Assembly (NCBI GenBank): GCA_963736505.1
Contig: CAVTOZ010000001.1
Coordinates: 62,001-126,000, forward strand
From: Solirubrobacter sp963736505
Lineage (GTDB): Bacteria > Actinomycetota > Thermoleophilia > Solirubrobacterales > Solirubrobacteraceae
DNA length: 64,000 bases
Direction of reading: 5' to 3'
Shown: piece after piece, positions 51,570 through 60,749 of the stretch
Numbering within the stretch: the stretch's first letter is position 1
Layout of the letters: the number at the start of each line of letters is the position of its first letter
The notes under the pieces: model-generated
The model's input: only the letters and a program-made list of their open reading frames with translations
Database searches by the model: none
What the model was told of the DNA's origin: nothing
Program-made: the position numbers and the translations under genes

Positions 51570-52334
51570 GTGACCTCGATGAAGGAACGGCTCGCGGCGG
51601 GGGAGACACTGGTCGGCAGCTTCCTCTCGTTCGGCAGCCCGCTCGCCGCGGAGGCGCTCGCGCTCGCCGGCTTCGACTGGCTGCTCGTCGACCTCGAGCA
51701 CGGCGGCGGCCACGAGGCCGAGCTGCTCGGCCAGGTGCTCGGCGCCACCGCCGCCGGCGTGCACGCGATCGCGCGCGCCGAGTCCTCCGAGCGCTCGCGC
51801 ACCACGCGCCTGCTCGACCTCGGCGTCGAGGGCGTGATGTGCCCGCAGGTCAACTCGGGCGCCGAGGCGGAGGCGTGGTCGCGCGCGCTGCACTACGCCC
51901 CGGCCGGCAACCGCGGCGTCGCGCTCTACAACCGCGGCGCGCGCTACGGCACCGACCCGGACGCGATCGCCAACGCGCGCCGGCGGACGCTCGGCGTGGC
52001 GCAGATCGAGTCGCGCGAGGCGGTCGAGGAGGTCGAGCGGATCGCGGCCGTCGACGCCATCGACGTCGTCTTCGTCGGCCCGAGCGACCTGACGTTCGCG
52101 CTGGGCCGCTTCCGCGCGTTCGACGACCCGGAGTACCGCGCCGCGGTCGAGCGCGTCGTGGCCGCCGCGCGCGACGCGGGCAAGGCGGCGGGGATCTTCC
52201 TCGGCTCGCCCGACGGGATCGAGCAGGCCGTCGCCGACGGCTTCCGCATGATCGCCGTCGGCTCCGACGCGACGCACATGATGCAGGCCGCGCGCGCGAC
52301 GGTCGCCCGCGCCGCGGCCGCGCTCGGGCGCTAG
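51570..52334 (+). CDS. HpcH/HpaI-family aldolase
   Basis: A 254-aa (beta/alpha)8 enzyme of the class II pyruvate aldolase superfamily. GSFLSFGSPLAAEALALAGF then DWLLVDLEHGG carries the conserved D-L-E-H-G metal/base site, and GVEGVMCPQVNSGAEAEAWS the conserved RV-type loop. VDAIDVVFVGPSDLTFALGR is the C-terminal motif. Members cleave 4-hydroxy-2-oxoacids. GTG 51570 or ATG 51579 starts it. Not the CitE-type lyase of the ethylmalonyl-CoA pathway. Confidence 0.87.
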   Translation: MTSMKERLAAGETLVGSFLSFGSPLAAEALALAGFDWLLVDLEHGGGHEAELLGQVLGATAAGVHAIARAESSERSRTTRLLDLGVEGVMCPQVNSGAEAEAWSRALHYAPAGNRGVALYNRGARYGTDPDAIANARRRTLGVAQIESREAVEEVERIAAVDAIDVVFVGPSDLTFALGRFRAFDDPEYRAAVERVVAAARDAGKAAGIFLGSPDGIEQAVADGFRMIAVGSDATHMMQAARATVARAAAALGR

Positions 52335-52343
52335 CCTCGGTCG

Positions 52344-53852
52344 ATGCCCACAGCGACCGCGACACAGATCACCCACTGGATCGCCGGCGGCCCCGACGAG
52401 GCCCCGTCCGAGCGCTTCGGGGAGGTGACGGAGTCGGCGACGGGCCGGGTCGTCGCACGCGTCCCGTTCGCGAGCGCCGCGGACGTCGACCGCGCCGTCC
52501 AGGCCGCCGTCGCGGCGCAGCGCGAATGGGGCGCCGCGTCGCTCACCAAGCGCACGCAGGTGCTGTTCGGCTTCCGCGAGCGCCTCAACGCGGCCAAGGA
52601 CGAGCTCGCCGAGATCGTCACGCGCGAGCACGGCAAGGTGCTCTCCGACGCGATGGGCGAGATCACGCGCGGGCAGGAGGTCGTCGAGTTCGCGTGCGGC
52701 CTCGCGCACCTGCTCAAGGGCGAGAACACGCCCAGCGTCTCCGGCGGCGTCGACTCGCACTCGATGCGCATGCCGGTCGGCGTCGCCGCCGGCATCACGC
52801 CGTTCAACTTCCCGATGATGGTGCCGCTGTGGATGATCCCGGTCGCGCTCGCGTGCGGGAACAGCTTCATCCTCAAGCCGTCCGAGCAGGACCCGTCGGC
52901 GAGCCTCGTGCTCGCGCGCCTGCTGAAGGAGGCCGGCCTGCCGGACGGCGTCTTCTCGGTCGTGCACGGCGACAAGGAGGCGGTCGACGCGATCCTCGCC
53001 CATCCGGGGATCAACGCCGTCAGCTTCGTCGGCTCGACGCCCGTCGCGCGCTACATCTACGAGACCGGCACCGCGGCCGGCAAGCGCGTGCAGTCGCTCG
53101 GCGGCGCCAAGAACCACGCCGTCGTGCTCCCCGACGCCGATCTGGATCTCGCCGCCGACGGCCTCGTCAGCGCCGCCTACGGCTCGGCCGGCCAGCGCTG
53201 CATGGCCGTGTCGGTCGCCGTCACCGTCGGCGACGTCGCCGAGCCGCTGCTGGCCAAGATCGAGGAGCGGATCGCCAAGCTGAAGGTCGGGCCGGGCACC
53301 GATCCCGCGTCCGAGATGGGCCCGCTGGTCTCCAAGGCCCACTTCGAGAAGGTCTCCGGGCTCGTGGACGCCGGCGTCGAGGAGGGCGCCGACCTGCGCG
53401 TCGACGGCCGCGGCCTGCAGGTCGAGGGCCACGAGGACGGCTACTTCATCGGCCCGTCCGTGTTCGATCACGTCAAGCCCGGCATGCGCGTCTACGACGA
53501 GGAGATCTTCGGCCCGGTGCTCGTCGTCGTGCGCGCCGACTCCTACACCGAGGCGGTCGGGCTCGTCAACGCCAACCCGTACGGCAACGGCGCCGCGATC
53601 TTCACCTGCGACGGCGGCGCGGCGCGGCGCTTCGAGCAGGAGGTCACGGCGGGCATGGTCGGCGTCAACGTCCCGATCCCGGTGCCGATGGCCTACCACT
53701 CGTTCGGCGGCTGGAAGAGCTCGCTGTTCGGCGACCTGCACATGCACGGCCCGGACGGCGTGCGCTTCTACACGCGCGGCAAGGTCGTCACGACGCGCTG
53801 GCCGGATCCGAGCCACGCCGGCGTGAACCTCGGGTTCCCGACCCAGACGTGA
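52344..53852 (+). CDS. mmsA: CoA-acylating methylmalonate-semialdehyde dehydrogenase
   Basis: A 502-aa ALDH-superfamily enzyme converting methylmalonate semialdehyde (valine, propanoate or beta-alanine routes) to propionyl-CoA with NAD. The catalytic Cys is in AYGSAGQRCMAVSVAVTVGD. Family-specific elements are AAGITPFNFPMMVPLWMIPV, NSFILKPSEQDPSASLVLAR and VGSTPVARYIYETGTAAGKR. The usual catalytic Glu is absent (LGGAKNHAVVLPDA), which is characteristic of CoA-dependent members. Its start is 9 bp after the aldolase stop; the peroxiredoxin gene overlaps its end by GTGA. Confidence 0.92.
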   Translation: MPTATATQITHWIAGGPDEAPSERFGEVTESATGRVVARVPFASAADVDRAVQAAVAAQREWGAASLTKRTQVLFGFRERLNAAKDELAEIVTREHGKVLSDAMGEITRGQEVVEFACGLAHLLKGENTPSVSGGVDSHSMRMPVGVAAGITPFNFPMMVPLWMIPVALACGNSFILKPSEQDPSASLVLARLLKEAGLPDGVFSVVHGDKEAVDAILAHPGINAVSFVGSTPVARYIYETGTAAGKRVQSLGGAKNHAVVLPDADLDLAADGLVSAAYGSAGQRCMAVSVAVTVGDVAEPLLAKIEERIAKLKVGPGTDPASEMGPLVSKAHFEKVSGLVDAGVEEGADLRVDGRGLQVEGHEDGYFIGPSVFDHVKPGMRVYDEEIFGPVLVVVRADSYTEAVGLVNANPYGNGAAIFTCDGGAARRFEQEVTAGMVGVNVPIPVPMAYHSFGGWKSSLFGDLHMHGPDGVRFYTRGKVVTTRWPDPSHAGVNLGFPTQT

Positions 53853-54388
53853 CGCCGCTCGCGCCCGGCGACCCGTTCCCGAACCTCAAGCTCGACACGA
53901 CCCACGGTCGCGTCGAGCTGCGCGACCGCTGGCGCGACGGCCCGTTGGTCGTGATGTTCATGCGGCACTTCGGCTGCCCGTTCTGCCGCGAGCACCTGAT
54001 GCGGATGGGCCAGGCGCTGCCGCGGTTCGAGGCCGCGGGCGCGCAGCTGGTGGCGATCTTCCAGTACGGCGCGGAGGCGACGGAGGCGTTCTGCGCAAGC
54101 CGCAAGGTCCCGTACGACTGCCTCGGCGACCCGCTGCGCGAGGGCTTCAGCGAGGTCAGCCTCGGCCGCGGCAACCGCAAGCAGCTGCTGAGCTGGAGGA
54201 TCGCCAAGGGCTACGTCCGCAACGCGCGCGAGGGCAACGCCGGCGTCGGCGCGAAGGGCGGCGACTACGCGCAGATGCCCGGAACGTTCGTGATCGGCGA
54301 GGACGGGCGCCTGCGCTTCGCGCACTACAACGCGAGCTCCGACGACAACCCGTCAGTCGAGCTGGTGCTCGAAGCGGCGCGCGGCTAG
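53849..54388 (+). CDS. Peroxiredoxin-like (AhpC/TSA family) protein
   Basis: A 179-aa thioredoxin-fold protein. VVMFMRHFGCPFCREHLMRM gives a CxxC motif where typical peroxiredoxins have one peroxidatic Cys, as in the PRXL2A/AhpC-TSA_2 group. The Pro preceding the last strand is in GDYAQMPGTFVIGEDGRLRF (cis-Pro loop). GTG 53849 overlaps the mmsA stop. Likely a thiol-dependent reductase of peroxides or disulphides in the cytoplasm. Confidence 0.86.
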   Translation: MTPLAPGDPFPNLKLDTTHGRVELRDRWRDGPLVVMFMRHFGCPFCREHLMRMGQALPRFEAAGAQLVAIFQYGAEATEAFCASRKVPYDCLGDPLREGFSEVSLGRGNRKQLLSWRIAKGYVRNAREGNAGVGAKGGDYAQMPGTFVIGEDGRLRFAHYNASSDDNPSVELVLEAARG

Positions 54389-55840
54389 CCACGGCGTCAG
54401 CACCACGGGCGCCTGCGGGCGCGACAGGTGGTAGCCCTGCGCGAGGTCGCAGCCGAGCGCGCACAGCTCGTCCCACGCCTCGGCGTCCTCGACGCCCTCG
54501 GCCACGACGCGCAGGCCGAGGCTGCGGCCGAGCTGGACGGTCGAGCGCACGATCACCGAGTCGCCGTCGCCGGCCGTCATGTTGAGCACGAACGACTTGT
54601 CGATCTTCAGCGTCGTCAGCGGCAGCTCGCGCAGCCACGACAGCGAGGTGTAGCCGGTGCCGAAGTCGTCGACCGCGAGCGTGACGCCGCGCGCGGCGAG
54701 CCGCGCGAGCACCGCCTTCACGCGCGGCGGGTCGGCCATGATCGTCGTCTCGGTGATCTCGAGCTCGAGCCGGTGCGCGGGCACGCCGTGGACCTCGAGC
54801 AGCTGCTCGACGACGTCGGGCAGCGTGAGGTCGAGCAGGTTGCGCGTGGAGACGTTGACGGCCATGCCGAGGTCGAGGCCCTGCTCGCGCCACTCGGCGC
54901 ACTGGGCGAGCGCGAGGTCGAGCACGTGGAAGGTCAGCGGCCCCATCAGGCCGGTCAGCTCGGCCGCGGGGATGAACGCGTCGGGATAGAGGAAGCCGCG
55001 CTCGGGATGCTCCCAGCGCACGAGCGCCTCGACGCCGACGATGCGCCCGTCGGGCAGGCTCGCCTTCGGCTGGAAGTGCAGGACGATCTGGTCCGCGTCG
55101 ATCGCGCGCCGCAGGTCGGCGATCAGCTCGAGCCGGTCGAGCGAGTACGTCTCGATGTCGGCGCTGTACGTCGCGACGCCGCTGTGCGCCTGCTTGGCCG
55201 CGTACATCGCGACGTCGGCGCGCTGGAGCAGCTCCTCGGCGTCGCGGCCGTGCTCGGGGAACCGCGCGATGCCGAGGCTCGCCTCGATCTCCACGCCGAC
55301 GCCGTCGAGCTCGAGCCGCTCCGACACCGCCGCGCGGATGCGCTCGGCGACGTCCGCCGCCCCGTCGGCGTCGACCAGCACGGCGAACTCGTCGCCGCCG
55401 AGCCGCGCGACGGAGTCGGCCGCGCGGATCGTCGCGCTCAGCCGGCCGCCGACCGTGCACAGCAGCTTGTCGCCGTTGAGGTGGCCGAGCGTGTCGTTGA
55501 TCTCCTTGAAGCGGTCGAGGTCGAGCACCATCACGGCCAGGCCGGTGCCGTCGCGCTCGGCCCGCGCGATCGCCTGCTCGACGCGGTCGTGGAAGAGCAC
55601 GCGGTTCGGCAGCTCGGTGACCGGGTCGTGCAGCGCGGCGTGCTCGGTCGCGGCCGCCTGGACGGTCGCGCGGTGGGCGCCGCGGGTGACGCCGGTCAGC
55701 AGCGCACCGTAGAGGACGGTCAGCACGGCGACGGCGGCGAACCACGGCGCCGGAGCCGCCAGTGCGGCGACGACGGCGAGCGCCAGCGCCGCGAGCATCC
55801 CCGCTCGCGCGAGCTTCAGCCCAGGGCCGTTGACGCTCAT
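54353..55840 (-). CDS. Membrane GGDEF-EAL cyclic-di-GMP enzyme
   Basis: A 495-aa protein. Two N-terminal membrane helices (residues ~10-50: ALALAVVAALAAPAPWFAAV then AVLTVLYGALLTGV). The GGDEF domain has an intact GGDEF at 148-152 (ARLGGDEFAVL). The EAL domain has EAL at 271-273 (VGVEALVRWEHPE), with further catalytic elements in LELEITETTIM and VDDFGTGYTSLSWL. Intact active sites in both domains suggest either activity; balance is unknown. Its 3' end overlaps the peroxiredoxin by 36 bp. Confidence 0.9.
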   Translation of the reverse strand: MSVNGPGLKLARAGMLAALALAVVAALAAPAPWFAAVAVLTVLYGALLTGVTRGAHRATVQAAATEHAALHDPVTELPNRVLFHDRVEQAIARAERDGTGLAVMVLDLDRFKEINDTLGHLNGDKLLCTVGGRLSATIRAADSVARLGGDEFAVLVDADGAADVAERIRAAVSERLELDGVGVEIEASLGIARFPEHGRDAEELLQRADVAMYAAKQAHSGVATYSADIETYSLDRLELIADLRRAIDADQIVLHFQPKASLPDGRIVGVEALVRWEHPERGFLYPDAFIPAAELTGLMGPLTFHVLDLALAQCAEWREQGLDLGMAVNVSTRNLLDLTLPDVVEQLLEVHGVPAHRLELEITETTIMADPPRVKAVLARLAARGVTLAVDDFGTGYTSLSWLRELPLTTLKIDKSFVLNMTAGDGDSVIVRSTVQLGRSLGLRVVAEGVEDAEAWDELCALGCDLAQGYHLSRPQAPVVLTPWLAARRFEHQLD

Positions 55841-55917
55841 CCGTCTGGGTGATCGGCGGCGGCCCCGCGCGCTTGACCCGCGCGAACCGGTGGGCGTAGG
55901 TTCCCTATGAGGCGCCG

Positions 55918-58692
55918 ATGTCCATTCAGCACACGCCGACCCCCACCGCCGCCGCGATCGCGCCGACCGCCGCCGAGCACCGCCTGAGCGCGCTGCTGCG
56001 CGCGCTGGCCGCGATCTTCTTCCTCGCCGCGATCGGGTACGGGATCGGCCCGTTCATCGGCGATTTCTTCCGCCAGCCGCCGTTCGTGGCCAACTCCGTC
56101 GTGGAGTCGTCGATCATCGGCCTCGCGTTCCTGTACGCGTCCGGCGATGTGCGCCGGCGCCGCGAGCTGATCGCGGTCGTCCTCGCGACGCAGGTCGTGG
56201 CCGTCGCGGTGCTGGCCTCGATGGCGCTGTTCGGCGACGCCGACGCGCACGTGAACCTCGGCTTCTCGCACCCGACGGTCGCGACCGTGCTGTGGAACGC
56301 GGTCGCGCTGAAGGCCGTCATCACCGGCGTGCTGGCCGGGTTCTACGTCGCGGCGCGCGGGCCGGCCGCCCCGGTGGATCGCGACGGCGGCGCCGGCGCG
56401 GTCCTGCTGCCGCTGGCGGGCCTGCTCGTGCTCGGCGCGGTCGCGTACGAGGCGGCGCCGTTCATCGACACGACGAAGGCGTTCGCGGTCGAGCTGCCGT
56501 TCGTCGCCAACTCGGTGATCAAGACCGTCGTGCTCGCCGCGCTGTGCGTGTACGCCGCGCGGCGGGAGCTGGCGCTCGCCGGCCCGGTCGCGGCGGTCCA
56601 CGCGCTGTCGGCGCTCGTCTGCGCCACGTACCTGATCTTCCTCGACACGAGCTACTCGCTGCCGCTGCTCGGCGGCTCGCTGAGCATGACGACGGCGCTG
56701 TGGATCGGGCTCGCGCTCGACGGCGCGATCGCCGTGGCCGTGACGGTGGCCTCGGTGCTCGCCTGGCGCAAGCGCTACGGGCTCGTGTTCCTGCAGCCGA
56801 TCGAGTACCGCTCGGTGATGTCCTGCGCGGAGGTGCTGATCGCCGGCGCCGACGAGCGCGTCACGCCGCAGGAGGTCGCCGCCAACGTCGAGGCGTACCT
56901 GTCGAAGATCCGCGCGCACCGGCGCTGGCTCTACCGCGTGGTGCTGTTCGGGATCGAGCTGACGCCGCTGCTGACGCTGCGGCCGCCGCTGTCGCTGCTG
57001 TCGCCGGCCGACCGGCGGGCGTTCCTGGTACGGCACTACGAGTCGCCGCCGGCGTGGCCGCCGTTCCTCAAGCACGCGATCATGATCATGATCCGCATCT
57101 GCCAGCAGCTGAGCTTCGCGGGCTACTACAACGACCCGCGCACGTGGCCCTCGATCGGCTACGAGCCGTTCAGCGTGCGCAGCCGCGAGAACCCGCCGCC
57201 CGAGCCGGGTCCGCACCCGCTGCTGGTGCACCGCAACGAGGACGTCGGCGTGACCGAGCTCGAGACCGACGTCTGCATCGTCGGCAGCGGCGCGGGCGGC
57301 GGCATCCTCGCGTACGAGCTGGCGAAGGCCGGCCGCGACGTGCTGATCCTCGAGCGCGGCCAGTACGTCGAGCCGCGCGAGTTCAACGAGGACGAGGTCG
57401 GCATGATCGGGCGGCTGTACGCCGACGGCGTGATGCAGCAGACCGAGGACTGGCGCTTCACCGTCCTGCAGGGCAGCTGCGTCGGCGGCTCGACGACGGT
57501 CAACAACGCGGTCTGCTTCGCGCCGCCTGAGGCGGTCGTCGCCGGCTGGGACGCGGTCGACGTCCCGCGGCTGTACGAGAGCGTCGGCGCGGTCGAGGAC
57601 TTCCTGCGCGTGGCGCGCCAGCCGGCCGGCCCGCTGAACCCGTCGGGGGTCGAGTACGCGCACGCCGCGCAGGGGCGGCCCGAGCTCGCCGAGGTCGGCG
57701 TCGTGCGCGCGAACATCGACGGCTGCCTCGGCTGCGGCTACTGCAACATCGGCTGCAAGTGGGGCCACAAGCTGTCGATGCTCGAGACCGCATTGCCGTG
57801 GGCGCAGGAGCGCTACCCGGGGCGCGTGAAGATCCTGTCCGACTGCGAGGTCGAGCGCGTGGTCACGCAGAGCGGCACGCCGAAGAAGGTGTCGGTGCTG
57901 CGCGCGAAGCTCGCCGACGGGCGCTCGGTCACGGTGCGGGCGAAGTCCTACGTGCTCGCGGCGGGCGCCGTCGGCTCCAGCTACCTGCTGCTCCAGAGCG
58001 GGGTCGGCGGCGTGCCGGTCGGCAAGGGCTTCTGCTGCAACATGGGCGCGCCGCTGACGGCCGAGTTCGACGACCCCCAGCACGCCTATGCCGGCCTGCA
58101 GATCTCCCACTACGGCCTGCCGAAGGAGCGCGGGTACGCGTTCGAGACGTGGTTCAACCCGCCCGTCTCGCAGGCGCTGAACATGCCCGGCTGGTTCGAG
58201 CAGCACTTCGCCAACATGCGCCGCTACGACCACCTGATGGCGGTCGGCGTGATCGTCGGCACCGGCGCGTACGGGTCGATCGGCAAGGCGCTCACGGGCG
58301 GCGCCGGGATCACGTTCGTACCGCAGAAGCAGGACCTCGTGACGCTCGCGCGCGGCCTCAAGCTGCTCGGCGAGATCCTCTTCGAGGCGGGCGCCAAGCG
58401 CGTGATGCTCAACACCTGGGGCTACGACGAGTTCAAGTCGGCCGACGAGCTCGCCGCGCTCGACCGGATCGTGCTCGACCCCGACTACATCACGCTCGGC
58501 ACCGGGCATCCGCAGGGCGGCAACCCGATCGGGCTGGACCCGAAGCGCTCTGTCGTGGGGCCTGACTTCAAGGTCCACGGCTACTCGAACCTGCACGTGT
58601 GCGATGCGAGCGTGTTCCCGTCGAGCCTGACGGTCAACCCGCAGCTGACCGTGATGAGCCTCGCGCATTACGCCGCTTCGCGGATCGGCTGA
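55918..58692 (+). CDS. GMC oxidoreductase fused to an N-terminal multi-helix membrane domain
   Basis: 924 aa. Residues ~25-300 hold about eight membrane helices forming a tandem duplication: IGPFIGDFFRQPPFVANSVV and APFIDTTKAFAVELPFVANS are equivalent points. Residues ~300-440 are a helical linker (gluconate-dehydrogenase-subunit-3-like region, RICQQLSFAGYYNDPRTWPS). From ~450 it is a GMC flavoprotein: CIVGSGAGGGILAYELAKAG (FAD Rossmann, Gly456 on), GSCVGGSTTVNNAVCF, and the C-terminal HPQGGNPIGLDP and NPQLTVMSLA. Cys603, 606, 609 and 613 (GCLGCGYCNIGC) form an iron-sulphur-like cluster motif. Probably oxidises a lipid alcohol at the membrane. Confidence 0.85.
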   Translation: MSIQHTPTPTAAAIAPTAAEHRLSALLRALAAIFFLAAIGYGIGPFIGDFFRQPPFVANSVVESSIIGLAFLYASGDVRRRRELIAVVLATQVVAVAVLASMALFGDADAHVNLGFSHPTVATVLWNAVALKAVITGVLAGFYVAARGPAAPVDRDGGAGAVLLPLAGLLVLGAVAYEAAPFIDTTKAFAVELPFVANSVIKTVVLAALCVYAARRELALAGPVAAVHALSALVCATYLIFLDTSYSLPLLGGSLSMTTALWIGLALDGAIAVAVTVASVLAWRKRYGLVFLQPIEYRSVMSCAEVLIAGADERVTPQEVAANVEAYLSKIRAHRRWLYRVVLFGIELTPLLTLRPPLSLLSPADRRAFLVRHYESPPAWPPFLKHAIMIMIRICQQLSFAGYYNDPRTWPSIGYEPFSVRSRENPPPEPGPHPLLVHRNEDVGVTELETDVCIVGSGAGGGILAYELAKAGRDVLILERGQYVEPREFNEDEVGMIGRLYADGVMQQTEDWRFTVLQGSCVGGSTTVNNAVCFAPPEAVVAGWDAVDVPRLYESVGAVEDFLRVARQPAGPLNPSGVEYAHAAQGRPELAEVGVVRANIDGCLGCGYCNIGCKWGHKLSMLETALPWAQERYPGRVKILSDCEVERVVTQSGTPKKVSVLRAKLADGRSVTVRAKSYVLAAGAVGSSYLLLQSGVGGVPVGKGFCCNMGAPLTAEFDDPQHAYAGLQISHYGLPKERGYAFETWFNPPVSQALNMPGWFEQHFANMRRYDHLMAVGVIVGTGAYGSIGKALTGGAGITFVPQKQDLVTLARGLKLLGEILFEAGAKRVMLNTWGYDEFKSADELAALDRIVLDPDYITLGTGHPQGGNPIGLDPKRSVVGPDFKVHGYSNLHVCDASVFPSSLTVNPQLTVMSLAHYAASRIG

Positions 58693-58693
58693 C

Positions 58694-59197
58694 GTGCACC
58701 ACATCACGGCGCTGCGCGTGCTGGGAGTGCTCGCGTTCTACGCCGCGATGTTCGTCGTGATCCGGCTCTCGCGCGAGCGGATCGAGCCGTTCGAGCGGCG
58801 CACGTTCCTCGCCGTCGGGCTCGCCTGGGCGATCCCGGTCTTCATCGCGAACTACCTGCTGTACCTGGCGGGCGCGATGAGCTTCCTGCCGTGGGTCAAC
58901 AACTTCATGCACTCGTTCCTGTGGATCGGGTTCTGCCTCTCCTGGCTGTACATCGGCGTGCGCGAGACGCAGCCGATGGTGCTCCAGATCGTCCTCTTCA
59001 CCACGTTCTCGCTGATCGTGAAGTACGCGGAGCAGAAGCTGTTCGGGACGTGGGAGCTCGACAACTTCTTCAACGTCCTGCACGGCAACGGCTGGTACGT
59101 GATGGGTTGGTCGCTGGCCGACGGGACGTACCCGATCCTGACGCTGTACGGCGTCCGCATCGCGGCCCGCTGGATCCCGGGCCTCGCCGTCATCTAG
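58694..59197 (+). CDS. Small multi-pass membrane protein
   Basis: A 167-aa protein with about five membrane helices (LGVLAFYAAMFVVI, AVGLAWAIPVFIANYLLYLA, FMHSFLWIGFCLSWLYIG, VLQIVLFTTFSLIVKYA, and a C-terminal one around DGTYPILTLYGVRIA). Conserved-looking polar residues (NN, H, E, N, HGN) lie between helices. GTG 58694, 1 bp after the GMC gene stop; co-transcribed and possibly its partner. I recognise no family. Confidence 0.75.
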   Translation: MHHITALRVLGVLAFYAAMFVVIRLSRERIEPFERRTFLAVGLAWAIPVFIANYLLYLAGAMSFLPWVNNFMHSFLWIGFCLSWLYIGVRETQPMVLQIVLFTTFSLIVKYAEQKLFGTWELDNFFNVLHGNGWYVMGWSLADGTYPILTLYGVRIAARWIPGLAVI

Positions 59198-59247
59198 GCG
59201 AGCCATCGCGGCAGCCGGCTGGCGCCGGCGCCATGCGGGATCGCTTA

Positions 59248-59267
59248 ATAATCGCTTCGCGGATTAT
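59248..59267. terminator. Bidirectional terminator-like hairpin
   Basis: ATAATC (59248-59253) pairs with GATTAT (59262-59267); the inner GC/GC flanks TTC, extending the stem with one bulge. It sits between the convergent membrane-protein and PfkB genes, directly adjoining the latter's stop, as expected for a shared terminator. The AT-rich stem is unusual in this GC-rich DNA. Confidence 0.6.
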
Positions 59268-60152
59268 CTAGCCGGGCGGCGCGGGAAGCCCGCGGCGCGA
59301 GCCCTCTTCCATCAGCCGGCCGAGCGCGCTGGCGCCGGCGGCGCCGGTCGGGACGCGCACCGACATCGCGGCGTACAGCGACGCCCAGCGCAGCGCGTCC
59401 TCCAGCGCCATCCCGGACGCCTCGGCCCACGCCCACGCGGCGACGAACAGGTCGCTCGTGCCCGTCGGGTCGATCGCCGCGCCGACGTCGAACGCCTCGA
59501 CGCGGATGACGCGGCCGTTGACGCACGCGGCGCTGCCGTCGCGGCCGGTGCCGACGACGGCGGTGCGGACGGTGCGCCCGAGCACCTCGGCGGCGCCTTC
59601 GGGCGTGTCGGCGCCGGTCAGGACCATCCCCTCGCGGCTGTCGATCAGCAGACCGGTCGCGCGCTCGAGGTCGGCCGGCAGGCGGCCGGCGAACGCGCGC
59701 GCGTCGTCGTCGCCGACGCTCACGTAGGCGCGCGCGCCGGACGGCACGACGTCGAGCTGGCTGAGGCCGGTGACCACCGCGCTCGGCGCCAGCGCGGCGA
59801 CGTCGGCGGCGCGGGCGCGGACGCCGGGGTCGAAGGTCACCATCGCGCGCGAGCCGTCGAGCGGCATGACCATCGTCACGGGCGTGCGCGCGCACGGCGT
59901 GCCGACGACCTGGATGCCCTCGGCCTCCATCTCCTCGCGGATCAGGTTGCCGGCGGGGTCGGCGGCGAGCGGGGCGGCGAGCGCCGTCGAGAGCCCGAGC
60001 CGCGCGGTGCCGATCGCGGTGATCGCGCCGCCGCCCGAGGAGCGCACGAGATCGCCCGCGAACCGCTCCTCGCCGAGCTGCGGGAGCGCTTCCAGACCGA
60101 CGAAGGTCATGTCCATGAAGGCGGGCACGGCAACGACCACGTCGACGCTCAT
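59268..60152 (-). CDS. PfkB-family carbohydrate/nucleoside kinase
   Basis: A 294-aa ribokinase-like protein. The N-terminal glycine pair lies in RSSGGGAITAIGTARLGLST and the catalytic region is DVGAAIDPTGTSDLFVAAWA. The canonical motif is DTxGAGD; here it reads DPTGTSD, keeping the catalytic Asp with a Ser in the anion hole. Substrate unknown. It is 30 bp downstream of the hypothetical gene at 60183 and probably the last gene of the XRE-cupin/aminotransferase operon. Confidence 0.85.
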   Translation of the reverse strand: MSVDVVVAVPAFMDMTFVGLEALPQLGEERFAGDLVRSSGGGAITAIGTARLGLSTALAAPLAADPAGNLIREEMEAEGIQVVGTPCARTPVTMVMPLDGSRAMVTFDPGVRARAADVAALAPSAVVTGLSQLDVVPSGARAYVSVGDDDARAFAGRLPADLERATGLLIDSREGMVLTGADTPEGAAEVLGRTVRTAVVGTGRDGSAACVNGRVIRVEAFDVGAAIDPTGTSDLFVAAWAWAEASGMALEDALRWASLYAAMSVRVPTGAAGASALGRLMEEGSRRGLPAPPG

Positions 60153-60182
60153 GGACCCACGTCTATCAGGTTCGGCGGCGGT

Positions 60183-60749
60183 TCACGCGCGGCGATGGCC
60201 GAAGCGGTTGTCGATCGCCTCGCCGAGCGAGCCGAGCGTCGCGTTCAGGCGCTGGCCCGCGCGGCCGAGCATGCCGTCGTCGGCCGCGGCGATCGCCGCC
60301 TCGGGATCGGCGCCCAGCTCGGCGACGGCGGCGAGGCCGCGCGTCTCCAGCTCGGTCAGCCGCGACTCCCAGGAGGCGTGCCAGGCGGCGAGCTTCGCGT
60401 CGCCGCGGGCGCCGGCGAGCGCGGCGAGGTAGTGCAGCAGGATGGCGGCGTGGCGCAGCTCGAGCAGGGCGCCGCGCAGCGCCTGGTTGCGCTCCAGCAG
60501 GCGGTCCGAGAGCCCGCGCGCGCCGCCGATGCCGCTGCCGACGCCGTGCGCCGCGGGCGTCCCGAAGAGGTCGTACTCGGCGGTATGGAGGTCCAGCTCC
60601 GCGAGCAGCTCGCGCGCCCGCGCGGCGCCCTCGGCGAGCAGGTGGGGCTGGCCGGGCAGCTGCGCCACGCGGCTCCAGTGGCGCTCGATCGTCTTGGCGG
60701 CGACGAAGAGCTCGCGCAGCGCGCGATGCTCGGCCGGGGCGAGGCTCAT
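60183..60749 (-). CDS. All-helical hypothetical protein
   Basis: 188 aa from ATG 60749. It looks entirely alpha-helical (ALRELFVAAKTIERHWSRVA, ARARELLAELDLHTAEYDLF, LLELRHAAILLHYLAALAGA). The Gly-rich insert HGVGSGIGGARGLS is the only loop of note. No family recognised. It overlaps the aminotransferase gene by 4 bp and lies 30 bp before the PfkB gene, so it probably serves the same pathway. Confidence 0.65.
   Translation of the reverse strand: MSLAPAEHRALRELFVAAKTIERHWSRVAQLPGQPHLLAEGAARARELLAELDLHTAEYDLFGTPAAHGVGSGIGGARGLSDRLLERNQALRGALLELRHAAILLHYLAALAGARGDAKLAAWHASWESRLTELETRGLAAVAELGADPEAAIAAADDGMLGRAGQRLNATLGSLGEAIDNRFGHRRA

Noticed and set aside
51570..52334. The aldolase as the malyl-CoA lyase of the ethylmalonyl-CoA pathway
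   Set aside because: The sequence matches HpcH/HpaI pyruvate aldolases, while the pathway lyase is of the CitE type; DLEHGG and the loop motifs fit the former.
55837..58707. A 956-aa antisense open frame opposite the GMC gene, and similar long frames at 50709-53816 and 24275-27031
   Set aside because: The same compositional signature, no recognisable motifs, and each is fully overlapped by a gene with clear family features.
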